Shown piece by piece: positions 24,378 through 33,273 of a stretch of DNA of 40,316 bases. The translations under genes and the position numbers were made by a program. The DNA comes from JAITWN01 sp034002745 (GTDB lineage Bacteria > Pseudomonadota > Gammaproteobacteria > SZUA-140): assembly GCA_034002745.1 (NCBI GenBank), contig JAVEZY010000023.1:1-40316 (forward strand), given 5' to 3'. Position 1 is the first letter of the stretch. The number at the start of each line of letters is the position of its first letter. Below the pieces are notes generated by a model that saw only the letters and a list, made by a program, of their open reading frames with translations, was not told the origin of the DNA and searched no databases.

Positions 24378-27205
24378 TCACCGCCACCGCCCCGCTGGCG
24401 ACCTACCGCCTGCAGTTCAACCGCGACTTCACCTTCGCGGATGCGGCGAACATCATCGATTACCTGCATCGCCTCGGCGTCGGGCACATCTATGCCTCGC
24501 CCTACCTGAAGGCGCGGCCGGGAAGCGCGCACGGCTACGATATCGTCGACCACGAAGCGCTCAATCCGGAGATCGGCGATCAGGCGCACTACGCGGCGCT
24601 CATCGCCGCGCTGCGCAGGCACGGCATGGGCCAGATCCTCGACGTGGTGCCCAATCACATGGCGGTGGGCGGATCCGACAACGCCTGGTGGCAGGACGTG
24701 CTCGAGCATGGCGAATCCTCGTGCCATGCCGGCTATTTCGATATCGACTGGCGACCCGCCGACCCGACGCTGCGCAGCCGCGTGCTGCTGCCCTTCCTCG
24801 GCGACTACTATGGCAAGGTAATCGAACGTGGCGAGCTCGATCCGCTGTTCGAGGAAACCTCGGGCACACTCTGCATCGTCTACTACGGTCACCGCTTCCC
24901 GCTGGATCCGCGCAGCTATCCGGCCGCTCTTTCCGGCGCCCTGGCATTGCTCGACGACAGCGCGGCGAAGGCGCTCGGCGACGTACTCGCCGCCTTCGCC
25001 GCGCTGCCCGCGCGCGGCCCCGCTGCCGCCAGCGAGCGCCGGCGGCGCCACAGCGATGCCGAGGCGGCCAAGCGAAGACTGGCAGCGCTGTGCGCCGAAT
25101 CACCGGCCATACTCGCCGCCCTGCAGCGGACGCTCGCCAGGCTGCGCGGCGAGCCGGGGCGACCATCGAGTTTCGACGCCCTGCACGAACTGCTGGAGGC
25201 ACAGGCCTGGCGCCTCGCCTTCTGGCAGGTGGCGACGGATCAGATCAACTATCGCCGCTTCTTCGACATCAACGAACTGGCGGGGCTGCGCACGGAATGC
25301 CGGGAGGTGTTCGACGATACCCATCGGCTGGTGGCGCGCCTGCTGAGGGAAAACGCGGTCGACGGCCTTCGCATCGATCATCCCGACGGACTCGCCGATC
25401 CCCGGGGCTACTTCGAGCGCCTGCAGGAGCTCGCCGGAAGACCGCTCTATGTGGTGGCGGAGAAGATACTCGCCGGCTGGGAACATCTGTCGCCGGAGTG
25501 GCCGATTGCCGGCACCACCGGGTATGACTTCGCCGGCACGCTGAACGGCCTGTTCGTCTGGCCCGACTCGGAACGCAGGATGAACCGGCTCTACCGTCGC
25601 TTCACCGGCCTCGGCACAAATTTCGACGAGCTGCTCTATGAACGCAAGAAGCACATCATCCGCGGCATCCTGTCGGCGGAGCTGAGCGTGCTCGGCAATC
25701 TGCTCTACCGCATCGCGCAGGACGACCGCCACACCCGTGACTTCACCCGCCACGGCCTGCTCGACGCGATCACCGAAACCGTGGCCTGCTTTCCGGTATA
25801 CCGCACCTACGTCACGCCGCAAGACGTCTCCGCCGAGGACCGCCGCTACGTGGAGTGGGCGATCGCACAGGCCGCCAGACGCAGTCCGAATACCCGCGCC
25901 GATCTGTACGCCTGGCTCCACGACACGCTGCTCCTCGAGCCCGCGCCGCGCATGTCGGCGGAGGCCCGGATCGAGCGGAACGAGTTCACGCGCCGCTTCC
26001 AGCAGTACACCGCGCCGGTGATGGCCAAGGGCATGGAGGACACCAGTCTCTACATTCACAATCGCCTGGCGTCCCTCAACGACGTGGGCTTCGATCCGCG
26101 CGTCTGGTCCGTCTCCACCGCCGCCTTCCATCACCAGAACCGCCAGCGTCTCGCCGCGTGGCCCGACGCCATGATCTGCACCGCCACCCACGACAGCAAG
26201 CGCGGAGAGGATACGCGCGCGCGCATCGATGTCATTTCCGAGATCCCCGAAGCCTGGCAGCGCCACCTCTCGCGCTGGGCGCGCATCAACCGCGCACGCA
26301 AGCTGCTCATCGATGGCAAGCCGGCGCCCTCGCGCAATGACGAATACCTCCTCTACCAGACCCTGTTCGGCACCTGGCCCTTGACGCCGCCCGCGGATCT
26401 CGAGGAACTTCGTCTCCGCATCGAGCGCTACCTGATCAAGGCCGCCCGCGAGGCCAAGCTTCATACCTCCTGGATCACTCCCGGAGGCGAGTACGAAGAG
26501 GCCCTGCGTCACTTCACGGCCGCGCTGCTGCACGATCCCGAGCGCAATCCCTTTCTCGCCGACTTCATTCCTTTCGTCACCGCGCACATCGCTCACGGCC
26601 TGCTCAACGGACTGTCGCAGACGCTGCTGCGCCTCACCGCGCCCGGCGTGCCGGATACCTATCAGGGGTGCGAGCTGTGGTGCTGCAGTCTGGTCGATCC
26701 GGACAATCGCCGGCCGGTGGATTATGACTCGAGGCGGCGCCTGCTCGATGGGATCGAAGCCCGGATCGCGCGCGCGGGGCGGGCGGCCTGCGCCCGCGAA
26801 CTGCTCGGCAGCCTAGAGGACGGGCGCGTCAAGCTCTACATCACCTGGTTCACGCTACAGGCGCGGCAGACCTACCCCGAGCTCTACCGCCGCGGGGATT
26901 ACGAAGCGCTCGATGCCACCGGTCCGCGCGCCGACCATGTCTGCGCCTTCGCCCGAACCCTTCAGGATCGCAGCGCCGTCACGGTTGCTGCGCGCTGGTT
27001 CGCGCGCCTGGCGCTGGAGCACGCCGGGCCGCCCGTAGGCCGGGCGCACTGGGAAGACACCTGGCTGCGCATGCCGGGCGCGGGGCGCTGGCGGGATGCC
27101 TATACCGGCCATAGGTGCGAAACGGAAACGCGCGACGGTCAGTCAGTCCTGCCCCTCGCCCGCGTCTTCGATGCCCTGCCGCTGGCCCTGCTCCTCCCGG
27201 ACTGA
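24374..27205 (+). CDS. treY: Maltooligosyl-trehalose synthase TreY
   Basis: TreY rearranges the reducing-end alpha-1,4 bond of a glucan chain to an alpha,alpha-1,1 bond. The protein has 943 residues. It opens ATYRLQFNRDFTFADAANIIDYLHRLGVGHIYASPYLKARPGSAHGYDIVD, the family signature. Catalytic regions are DVVPNHMA (90-97), DGLRIDHPDGLADP (about 330-343), VVAEKIL (about 360-366), and a HDSKRGEDTRARI segment near 606-618, characteristic of TreY. The frame is open further upstream to 24092 but that part lies inside treZ; the ATGA overlap with treZ fixes the start at 24374. Its last 63 bases overlap the convergent hydrolase gene. Confidence 0.97.
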   Translation: MITATAPLATYRLQFNRDFTFADAANIIDYLHRLGVGHIYASPYLKARPGSAHGYDIVDHEALNPEIGDQAHYAALIAALRRHGMGQILDVVPNHMAVGGSDNAWWQDVLEHGESSCHAGYFDIDWRPADPTLRSRVLLPFLGDYYGKVIERGELDPLFEETSGTLCIVYYGHRFPLDPRSYPAALSGALALLDDSAAKALGDVLAAFAALPARGPAAASERRRRHSDAEAAKRRLAALCAESPAILAALQRTLARLRGEPGRPSSFDALHELLEAQAWRLAFWQVATDQINYRRFFDINELAGLRTECREVFDDTHRLVARLLRENAVDGLRIDHPDGLADPRGYFERLQELAGRPLYVVAEKILAGWEHLSPEWPIAGTTGYDFAGTLNGLFVWPDSERRMNRLYRRFTGLGTNFDELLYERKKHIIRGILSAELSVLGNLLYRIAQDDRHTRDFTRHGLLDAITETVACFPVYRTYVTPQDVSAEDRRYVEWAIAQAARRSPNTRADLYAWLHDTLLLEPAPRMSAEARIERNEFTRRFQQYTAPVMAKGMEDTSLYIHNRLASLNDVGFDPRVWSVSTAAFHHQNRQRLAAWPDAMICTATHDSKRGEDTRARIDVISEIPEAWQRHLSRWARINRARKLLIDGKPAPSRNDEYLLYQTLFGTWPLTPPADLEELRLRIERYLIKAAREAKLHTSWITPGGEYEEALRHFTAALLHDPERNPFLADFIPFVTAHIAHGLLNGLSQTLLRLTAPGVPDTYQGCELWCCSLVDPDNRRPVDYDSRRRLLDGIEARIARAGRAACARELLGSLEDGRVKLYITWFTLQARQTYPELYRRGDYEALDATGPRADHVCAFARTLQDRSAVTVAARWFARLALEHAGPPVGRAHWEDTWLRMPGAGRWRDAYTGHRCETETRDGQSVLPLARVFDALPLALLLPD

Positions 27206-28069
27206 AGCGCGCGCCGCGTCGAACGCCCGGTCCAGCCATGCCGTCATCCGCTCGCGGTATTCCTCGCGGGTAAAGGCGGCGATGTGACCGTCGAGCGGAA
27301 TGCGCCACAACTCGCGCGGTTCGCGCGCCGCGCGATAGAGCGCCGCGCCATGCTCGAAGGGAACGATCGGATCTTTCGCGCCGTGGATGATCAGCACGGG
27401 GACCGGAGACAGCGCGGCGATCGCGCGCACCGGGCTGTGGCGATCGGGAATGGTCATCGCCAGCGGCCATTGCAGCGGCCAGGTGAGCCAGAACTGATCG
27501 AGCTTCTCGCGCGCGATGCGCCGGAAGCTGGCGAAGCTGCTGTCGAGAACGACGCCGCGCAGCGGCGGCAGCTGCTCCGCCCGCACCAGTGCCTGGACCG
27601 CAAGCGCGCCGCCCAGGCTCTGTCCCAGCACCACCACGCCCTGCGTGCGCGCCCGCTCTTCCCCGGCCAGCCAGGCAAGCGCCGCCTGCACATCGCGCAT
27701 AGCGCCTTCGATCGACACCGATCCCTGCGAGCGGCCATAGCCGCGATAATCGGGCATCAGCACGGCATAGCCGCGTGCCGGCAGCCAGTACACCGCCGGC
27801 AGCTGCGTCGCCACGTTGCCGCCGTTGCCGTGGAGATAAAGCACCGTACCCCGCGTCTCGCCCTCGGCAGGCAGGTACCAGGCATGCAGCGCGACGCCAT
27901 CGGCGGCACGCAGCCACACGTCCTCCCACACGAGATCGGCGGCCTCGGGGGTGAAGGGAAGGATGCGCTGCGGATAGAAGAAGACGCGGCCGCAGCCGGC
28001 GAGGACCGTCGCCATGACCAGCAGCGCGAGCGTGCGTGCGACGCTGCGCGTCAGAAGTAGACGTGCCAT
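27143..28069 (-). CDS. Alpha/beta hydrolase lipoprotein (YqiA/Abhd-like, BEM46-type)
   Basis: The 308-residue protein has a signal with lipobox VLAGC (Cys26). The hydrolase fold shows YLHGNGGN (79-85, oxyanion turn), DYRGYGRSQG, nucleophile elbow GQSLGG with Ser151, Asp233 in IIHGAKDPIVP and His262 in PLDGHIAAF. This pattern matches the serine-peptidase-like alpha/beta hydrolases related to BEM46; the substrate is unknown. It is likely anchored in a membrane, facing the periplasm. It overlaps the end of the DUF4105 gene by 19 bp, so the two are probably co-transcribed. Its 3' end overlaps treY on the other strand by 63 bp. The tail after 275 (REEQGQRQ) is low complexity. Confidence 0.88.
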   Translation of the reverse strand: MARLLLTRSVARTLALLVMATVLAGCGRVFFYPQRILPFTPEAADLVWEDVWLRAADGVALHAWYLPAEGETRGTVLYLHGNGGNVATQLPAVYWLPARGYAVLMPDYRGYGRSQGSVSIEGAMRDVQAALAWLAGEERARTQGVVVLGQSLGGALAVQALVRAEQLPPLRGVVLDSSFASFRRIAREKLDQFWLTWPLQWPLAMTIPDRHSPVRAIAALSPVPVLIIHGAKDPIVPFEHGAALYRAAREPRELWRIPLDGHIAAFTREEYRERMTAWLDRAFDAARASVREEQGQRQGIEDAGEGQD

Positions 28070-29982
28070 GCGAACTGGGCGAAAGCCTTGCCGGAGCCTG
28101 CGTCATGACGCTCGCCGAGGGACAGGCGCAATGCGTGGTTCATGCCGAGCGCAAGGCTCTGCTCCAGGGCGACTTCCCGCTCGTGATGGCGCATGCCGGC
28201 GCGGAATTCCTGGGCCCGCGCGTACAAATGCACCTTCCACTGCGGATGCGGCCGCAGGTGCAGCCCGGCCTTCGGCCCGAGGCCGATGGCGTGACCGTGC
28301 TCCAGCCGCCCGGAGACATCCAGCGTGCCCTCGATCATGACGTAGCCGAGCAGGCGTTCCCAGCGTCCGGCAGCGAGTCCCGCGCCGGCTTCGCTGCGCC
28401 ACACCATCGGTCGGCGACCGTCGGCGAGACGCTTGCGCACGAATCCGGTCCCGAGCCGCCACGACACCGGGCGGAAGAAGGCGTCGCGCGGGGCGATCGA
28501 CAGCACATCGATGACGTGCACATGTTCCAGCCGGGTACGATCGCTGCGCGTGTCGTGACGGAAGCCGAGATCCAGGAAGTTGATCTGCGCCCCCTCGGCA
28601 TAGCCGCCGGGCGGATCGAGCAGATCGTTGTAGGCCGGACGCAGCGACAGCTGCAGGTAATCCCGTCCCGCCTCGCGGCCCGCGCCGAGCGCCAGACGCC
28701 GTGTGCCGTGCGCCTGTTCGGGACGAATCGCCGGCATGGCGGGATCCGCCAGTGTGACCTCCGGCAGCCGGCTGAGCGCCAGCAGCAGCTCGCGCGATCG
28801 GCGCGCCGATTCATCGGTCGCGACGCGCCCGCGCCCGGTGTCGTGCCGCAGCGCCATGTAGGCGCCGTCCAGCACCAGCGCGCGCCGGGCCGGCGGCAGG
28901 TCGTCCAGCCAGTCCTCGGCCGCGACTTCGCCCTGCCCGGCGTACGCGCCATCGACGATGCGGCGCACCAGCGCACGCTCGTCGCCGGACAGTTCGTCGA
29001 GGCGCTCGCGCAGGCGGGTATTGCCGGCCGGACGGTAGACCACTTCCTTCACCATCCCCGGCTGCCCGGCCATGGCCCGCACCGTATCGACCGGGATCAC
29101 CCAGCCGCGAAAGCGCGTGCTCAGTTCCAGCCCGGGACGGGCCACCTCGAACAGCGACAGCAGATGGTAGGCGCAGTTCTCGTCGAAGAAGTAATAGTCG
29201 AACCAGGTTTCGCCGAGCTCCCAGGCGTGACGCAGCAGGCGCTCGATCTCCCCGGGCGTGAAATCGAGCCGGTATTCCCAGATGTCGCGATTCTCGAGAT
29301 CGCTGTACTCCTTGACCTTGACGTAATAGGGCGCGATCGAGAATTCACCCGGATAGAAACCCGTCATGCTCTTGAAGATGAACTTGACCTGGCCGTCGCC
29401 GCCGGGATTCACGGCGTAGTTGATGGCGTATGCAAGCAGGCGGGTGCGCTCGTTCTGGTCCGCGCCGTCGACGCGCAGCAGCGTGTGACCGAACATCGAC
29501 GAGGGATTGTTGATGTAGGCGGAGGGGAAGACCAGCGTCAGCTCGGTGGCCTGCAGCGCCTCGCGCCAGGCGGAAAAGCGCGGGCAGGGCTGTTCCGGAA
29601 GCCGCGCCGGATCGAAGTCCAGCGCTTCCTTCAGCCACTGGTAGCGGGCGACGAAACGGCACTGCGGGTGCTGGACGTCGGCGGTTTCCTGCAGCGCAGG
29701 CGCGAAAAAGGCGCGCAAGGTGGCGTCGAGTTCAGCGCGCGGATCGGTCTTGCCGCGTCGCGCCAGATAGAACGCGGGGTCGTCGGCCTGCCCCGTGACG
29801 CCCGGCAGAATCCAGTTGCGACGATAGTGCATGAGCGCGTGCCACTGCCGGCTCTGCGACAGTCCGAGCGCGTGGGCCCGCTCTACGAGCCGGTCGGCGT
29901 AGGCATCCGCGTCAGGGGCGGCCAGGACACAGGCCGGCAACCCGAGGCAGAAGAGAAGAAGAATCGATGGAAGGCGGAACAC
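28051..29982 (-). CDS. DUF4105 family exported protein with beta-barrel-like C-terminus
   Basis: The product is about 643 residues from GTG 29982; an alternative GTG at 30081 lies inside a terminator hairpin, and no start has a clear ribosome site, so the start is unsure. FRLPSILLLFCLGLPACVLA-APDA is a signal peptide. The central region is the DUF4105 domain: FPSAYINNPSSMFGHTLLRVD, YAINYAV, GQVKFIFKSMTGFYPGEF, and DYYFFDENCAYHLLSLFE with a conserved Cys and His. That pattern resembles NlpC/P60-like peptidase chemistry, but activity is not shown. The C-terminal third alternates strands and ends FAQFAWHVYF, like an outer-membrane barrel. The hydrolase lipoprotein follows with overlapping ends. 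Confidence 0.85.
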   Translation of the reverse strand: MFRLPSILLLFCLGLPACVLAAPDADAYADRLVERAHALGLSQSRQWHALMHYRRNWILPGVTGQADDPAFYLARRGKTDPRAELDATLRAFFAPALQETADVQHPQCRFVARYQWLKEALDFDPARLPEQPCPRFSAWREALQATELTLVFPSAYINNPSSMFGHTLLRVDGADQNERTRLLAYAINYAVNPGGDGQVKFIFKSMTGFYPGEFSIAPYYVKVKEYSDLENRDIWEYRLDFTPGEIERLLRHAWELGETWFDYYFFDENCAYHLLSLFEVARPGLELSTRFRGWVIPVDTVRAMAGQPGMVKEVVYRPAGNTRLRERLDELSGDERALVRRIVDGAYAGQGEVAAEDWLDDLPPARRALVLDGAYMALRHDTGRGRVATDESARRSRELLLALSRLPEVTLADPAMPAIRPEQAHGTRRLALGAGREAGRDYLQLSLRPAYNDLLDPPGGYAEGAQINFLDLGFRHDTRSDRTRLEHVHVIDVLSIAPRDAFFRPVSWRLGTGFVRKRLADGRRPMVWRSEAGAGLAAGRWERLLGYVMIEGTLDVSGRLEHGHAIGLGPKAGLHLRPHPQWKVHLYARAQEFRAGMRHHEREVALEQSLALGMNHALRLSLGERHDAGSGKAFAQFAWHVYF

Positions 29983-30071
29983 GAATGGGAGCCGAAGAAC
30001 CGGGGGCTGACAGTGCTTCCCGCCGCGGCGGATCCGCTTTCGGCGCGGCTGCCGGGAAACCTGGTCCGCCC

Positions 30072-30101
30072 AAAAAAACACCCGGCCCTCTGGCCGGGTG
30101 T
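30072..30101 (-). terminator. Strong intrinsic terminator after the DUF3015 gene
   Basis: On the minus strand a perfect 10-bp stem (ACACCCGGCC with GGCCGGGTGT, loop AGAG) is followed by seven Ts. It lies 24 bp after the DUF3015 stop codon and separates that gene from the DUF4105 gene. Confidence 0.9.
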
Positions 30102-30124
30102 CTGTCTGCCTGGCCTCTGGAACG

Positions 30125-30610
30125 TCAGGCCAGCCAGGCGTACTGCGCCAGCGTCTCGTCGGCGGCGAGCACGCGGTTCAGCGCATCGGAGACATCCGCC
30201 GAGCTCACCTGCTCAGAAGAGATGATGTCGCCGAAGTGCGTGCGCGTGGCAGCGAAGAACGCCGCGCGATCCGTCTCGGAAACGCCGATCAGGCTTGCCA
30301 GCGAATCCAGGGTCTCTCCCTCGCCGACGGCCATCTCGTAGGCCAGCTTGTCGAGATTGGTGTCGATGAACATCGCCACCTTGTTGGGAATGCTCACGGT
30401 GCCATCCTGCGAGCAGCCCAGCGTACCGGAGGAAATGCCGAAGGTCTGATTGCCAAAAATGCCGTTGGTCGTGGCGGCGAGCACCTGCGGAGCGACGCCC
30501 GACTGTCCCTCGAAGAGAATGCTGCCGGCACCGCATCCGACGTTGTTGGCCTGAGCCGCGGCAAACGGAGCGATGGCCACCAAAGCCGCAAAGACGAACT
30601 TCTTCTTCAT
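30125..30610 (-). CDS. DUF3015 family exported protein
   Basis: The protein has 161 residues from ATG 30610, with AGGGGG upstream. Residues 1-21 are a signal peptide (MKKKFVFAALVAIAPFAAAQA). The mature part starts NNVGCGAGSILFEGQSG and includes QVLAATTNGIFGNQTFGISSGTLGCSQDG, which is the DUF3015 hallmark with two conserved cysteines that could pair. Members are small periplasmic or secreted proteins of unknown function in gammaproteobacteria, often with an NGxxGNQTFGITSGT core as seen here. It has its own terminator, so it is probably monocistronic. Confidence 0.9.
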   Translation of the reverse strand: MKKKFVFAALVAIAPFAAAQANNVGCGAGSILFEGQSGVAPQVLAATTNGIFGNQTFGISSGTLGCSQDGTVSIPNKVAMFIDTNLDKLAYEMAVGEGETLDSLASLIGVSETDRAAFFAATRTHFGDIISSEQVSSADVSDALNRVLAADETLAQYAWLA

Positions 30611-30791
30611 GGGTTTCCCCCTTCGTTGTTGATCGTCGTTTCGGGAGCAATGCAATCGCCGACTCCATCGGCATTACCCTTGCTTCCTCGCGCAGCGGGC
30701 GAATCCGCCCACCGGCTGCGCATCAAGATAGCACGGCTGTCCGGGCGGTGAAACACTGGCTGCGGTCCGCCCGGCAGCGCCAATGTGCGCT

Positions 30792-30810
30792 ACCGCACGA
30801 AACGTGCGGT
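30792..30810 (-). other. Hairpin just after radA stop
   Basis: ACCGCACG-TTT-CGTGCGGT on the minus strand is a perfect 8-bp stem that starts 7 bp after the radA stop. A second inverted repeat (CCGGGCGG/CCGCCCGG, 30741-30774) follows. Neither has a T-tract. They may stabilise the 3' end or assist termination. The 207 bp between radA and the DUF3015 gene otherwise hold only that gene's promoter region, not recognisable by eye. Confidence 0.45.
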
Positions 30811-30817
30811 GAAGGGT

Positions 30818-32185
30818 TCAGACCAGGTCGATGGCTTCGCCCAGGCGTCCGACGTGCACGATTTCCATGCCGGGCACGGCATTCGATGCGATCTTGTTGG
30901 CGCGCGGAACGATGGCGCGACGGAAGCCGTGCTGCGCCGCTTCCCGCACCCGCTCCTGTCCGCCCGGCACCGGGCGAATCTCCCCCGCGAGGCCGACTTC
31001 CCCGAACACCACGGTATCGATGGGCAGCGGCCGATCGCGCAGGCTCGACAGCGCGGCCAGCACCACCGGGAGATCGACCGCCGTTTCGGTGACGCGCACG
31101 CCACCGACGATGTTGGCGAACACGTCCTGGTCGTACATCGCCACGCCACTGTGACGCTGCAGCACCGCGAGCAGCATGGCCAGACGATTCGGCTCGATGC
31201 CGACGGCGAGGCGCCGCGGGTTGGCGGCATGACTCTCGGCGACCAGCACCTGCACCTCGACCAGCAGAGGACGGCTTCCTTCGCGCGTGACCATCACCGC
31301 GCTGCCCGCCACCGGCTGCTCGTGTCGCGACAGGAAGAGCGCCGAAGGGTTCGCCACCCCTCGCAGCCCGGTATCGGTCATCGCGAACACGCCGACCTCG
31401 TTCACCGCGCCGAACCGGTTCTTCACCGCCCTCACCACGCGAAAGCGGCTGCCGGCATCGCCCTCGAAATAGAGCACAGCGTCGACCATGTGTTCCAGCA
31501 CGCGCGGTCCGGCGAGCATGCCTTCCTTGGTGACGTGGCCGACCAGGAACAGCGCGGTACCGGTCTGTTTGGCGAACTGCACCAGGCGGGCGGCACTCTC
31601 CCGCACCTGGCTGACCGCGCCGGGCGCGGCCTGCAGTTCGTCGGTGAAGATGGTCTGGATGGAATCGACCACCAGCACCGCGGGCTTGTCCTTGGCTGCC
31701 TGGGCGAGGATGCGCTCCACCGAAGTTTCCGCCAGCACGCGCAAAGGCTGCGGATCGATGCCGAGGCGCTGGGCGCGCAGCGCGATCTGCTGCAGTGATT
31801 CCTCGCCGGTGACGTAGAGCGCGCCGGCCCGGGCGGCCAGCGTCGCCATGGTCTGCAGCAGCAGGGTGGACTTGCCGATGCCCGGATCCCCGCCGATCAG
31901 CACCGCCGAACCGCGCACCAGGCCACCGCCCAGCACGCGGTCGAGTTCGGCGATGCCGGTCGATACGCGCGGCTGATCCTCGAGTTCGATATCGGAGAGC
32001 GCGCGGCTGCCGCCCGTCCCGGCGCCGCCGGCGTAGCCGCCGCGCCGGCCGCCCGGCGGCGGGGCATCCGGCTCCTCGATCATCGTGTTCCAGGCGCCGC
32101 AGTCACCACACTGCCCGGCCCACTTCGGACTGAGCGCACCGCAACTGGTGCAGCTATAGCGCGTCTTGCCCCTGGTGCCCGCCAT
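30818..32185 (-). CDS. radA: DNA repair protein RadA
   Basis: RadA (Sms) is a RecA-like hexameric helicase that extends branches during recombination and repair. The protein has 455 residues from ATG 32185. It has the N-terminal zinc finger (Cys12, Cys15, Cys26, Cys29), Walker A GGDPGIGKST (98-107), the RadA-specific KNRFG motif (255-259) and the C-terminal Lon-like domain (PLPIDTVVFGEVGLAGEIRPV). All key residues are intact. It starts 5 bp after the alr stop and is the last gene of the block. The open frame continues upstream to 32833, but that part is inside alr. Confidence 0.98.
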   Translation of the reverse strand: MAGTRGKTRYSCTSCGALSPKWAGQCGDCGAWNTMIEEPDAPPPGGRRGGYAGGAGTGGSRALSDIELEDQPRVSTGIAELDRVLGGGLVRGSAVLIGGDPGIGKSTLLLQTMATLAARAGALYVTGEESLQQIALRAQRLGIDPQPLRVLAETSVERILAQAAKDKPAVLVVDSIQTIFTDELQAAPGAVSQVRESAARLVQFAKQTGTALFLVGHVTKEGMLAGPRVLEHMVDAVLYFEGDAGSRFRVVRAVKNRFGAVNEVGVFAMTDTGLRGVANPSALFLSRHEQPVAGSAVMVTREGSRPLLVEVQVLVAESHAANPRRLAVGIEPNRLAMLLAVLQRHSGVAMYDQDVFANIVGGVRVTETAVDLPVVLAALSSLRDRPLPIDTVVFGEVGLAGEIRPVPGGQERVREAAQHGFRRAIVPRANKIASNAVPGMEIVHVGRLGEAIDLV

Positions 32186-32190
32186 GCGCG

Positions 32191-33273
32191 CTAGCCGCCG
32201 CTCTCGATGAACGGAACCCGCGGCGCGACGCCGCACAGCAGTTCGTAGGGAATGGTCGATGCGGCGCGGGCGACCTCCTCGACCGGCAGATGCGCTCCCC
32301 ACAGTTCGACATCGTCGCCGACGCCGGCATCGGGGAAGCCGCGCAGGTCCACGCACAGCATGTCCATGCACACCCGTCCGACGATGGCCGCGCGACGGCC
32401 GCGCAGCCACACTGGCGTTTGCGGCGCCGCGTGACGCGGATAGCCGTCGCCGTAGCCGACCGCGACGACACCGACCGGCATGTCTTCCGGGCACACCCAG
32501 GTCCCGCCGTAGCCGACAGGATCGCCGCGGCGCAGATGATTGATGGCGATGATGCGGGACATGAAGCTCATCGCCGACCGCAGGCCCTCGTCGGCGCCGA
32601 CGGAATCGGCGAACGGCGAAGCGCCATAGAGCATGAGTCCGGGCCGTACCCAGTCGGCATGGCTTGCGGGCGAGCGGAGAATGCCGGCCGAGTTGGCGAT
32701 GCTGCGCTCGCCCTGGAGGCCTGCGGTCGCTTCGGCGAAGACACGCAGCTGTTCCGCAGTCACCGGAATGCCGGGTTCGTCGGCGCAGGCGAGATGAGTC
32801 ATCAGCCGGATGCGGGGGGCGACCGCGGCACATACGCGCAGGCGGCGCCAGGCTTCCTGTGCCTGGACAGCGGCGAAGCCGAGACGGTGCATGCCGGTAT
32901 CGATCTTGAGCCAGACCGACAGCGGCCGCGGCAGCGAGGCACGTTCCAGCGCCATCAGCTGGCGTTCGTCGTGGATCACGACGGACAGGCGGTGACGCGC
33001 GATCTCGGGCAGTTCGGCCGGCTCGAAGAAACCCTCGAGCAGCACGATCGGATGCGCGGCGCCGGCTTCGCGCAGCACCACGCCCTCTTCCACGCTCACC
33101 ACGCCGAAGCCATCGGCATCGCGCAGGGCGCCGGCGCTGCGCACCAGCCCGTGGCCATAACCATTGGCCTTGATCACCGCCAGCACGCGCGCGCCGGGCG
33201 CGGCCGCCCGAACCCGTCTAAGGTTCGCGCGCAGGGCCTCGATGTCGATCAAGGCCCGCGTGGGACGCGTCAT
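32191..33273 (-). CDS. alr: Alanine racemase
   Basis: Alr interconverts L- and D-alanine with pyridoxal phosphate and feeds D-alanine to peptidoglycan. The 360-residue length is normal. Lys35 in AVIKANGYGHG binds the cofactor, and Tyr255 in DPVGYGGTW is the second catalytic base; RPGLMLYG and GRVCMDM are the other family blocks. The ATG overlaps the dnaB stop (ATGA), so translation is coupled. The dnaB-alr pairing is common in gammaproteobacteria. Confidence 0.98.
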   Translation of the reverse strand: MTRPTRALIDIEALRANLRRVRAAAPGARVLAVIKANGYGHGLVRSAGALRDADGFGVVSVEEGVVLREAGAAHPIVLLEGFFEPAELPEIARHRLSVVIHDERQLMALERASLPRPLSVWLKIDTGMHRLGFAAVQAQEAWRRLRVCAAVAPRIRLMTHLACADEPGIPVTAEQLRVFAEATAGLQGERSIANSAGILRSPASHADWVRPGLMLYGASPFADSVGADEGLRSAMSFMSRIIAINHLRRGDPVGYGGTWVCPEDMPVGVVAVGYGDGYPRHAAPQTPVWLRGRRAAIVGRVCMDMLCVDLRGFPDAGVGDDVELWGAHLPVEEVARAASTIPYELLCGVAPRVPFIESGG

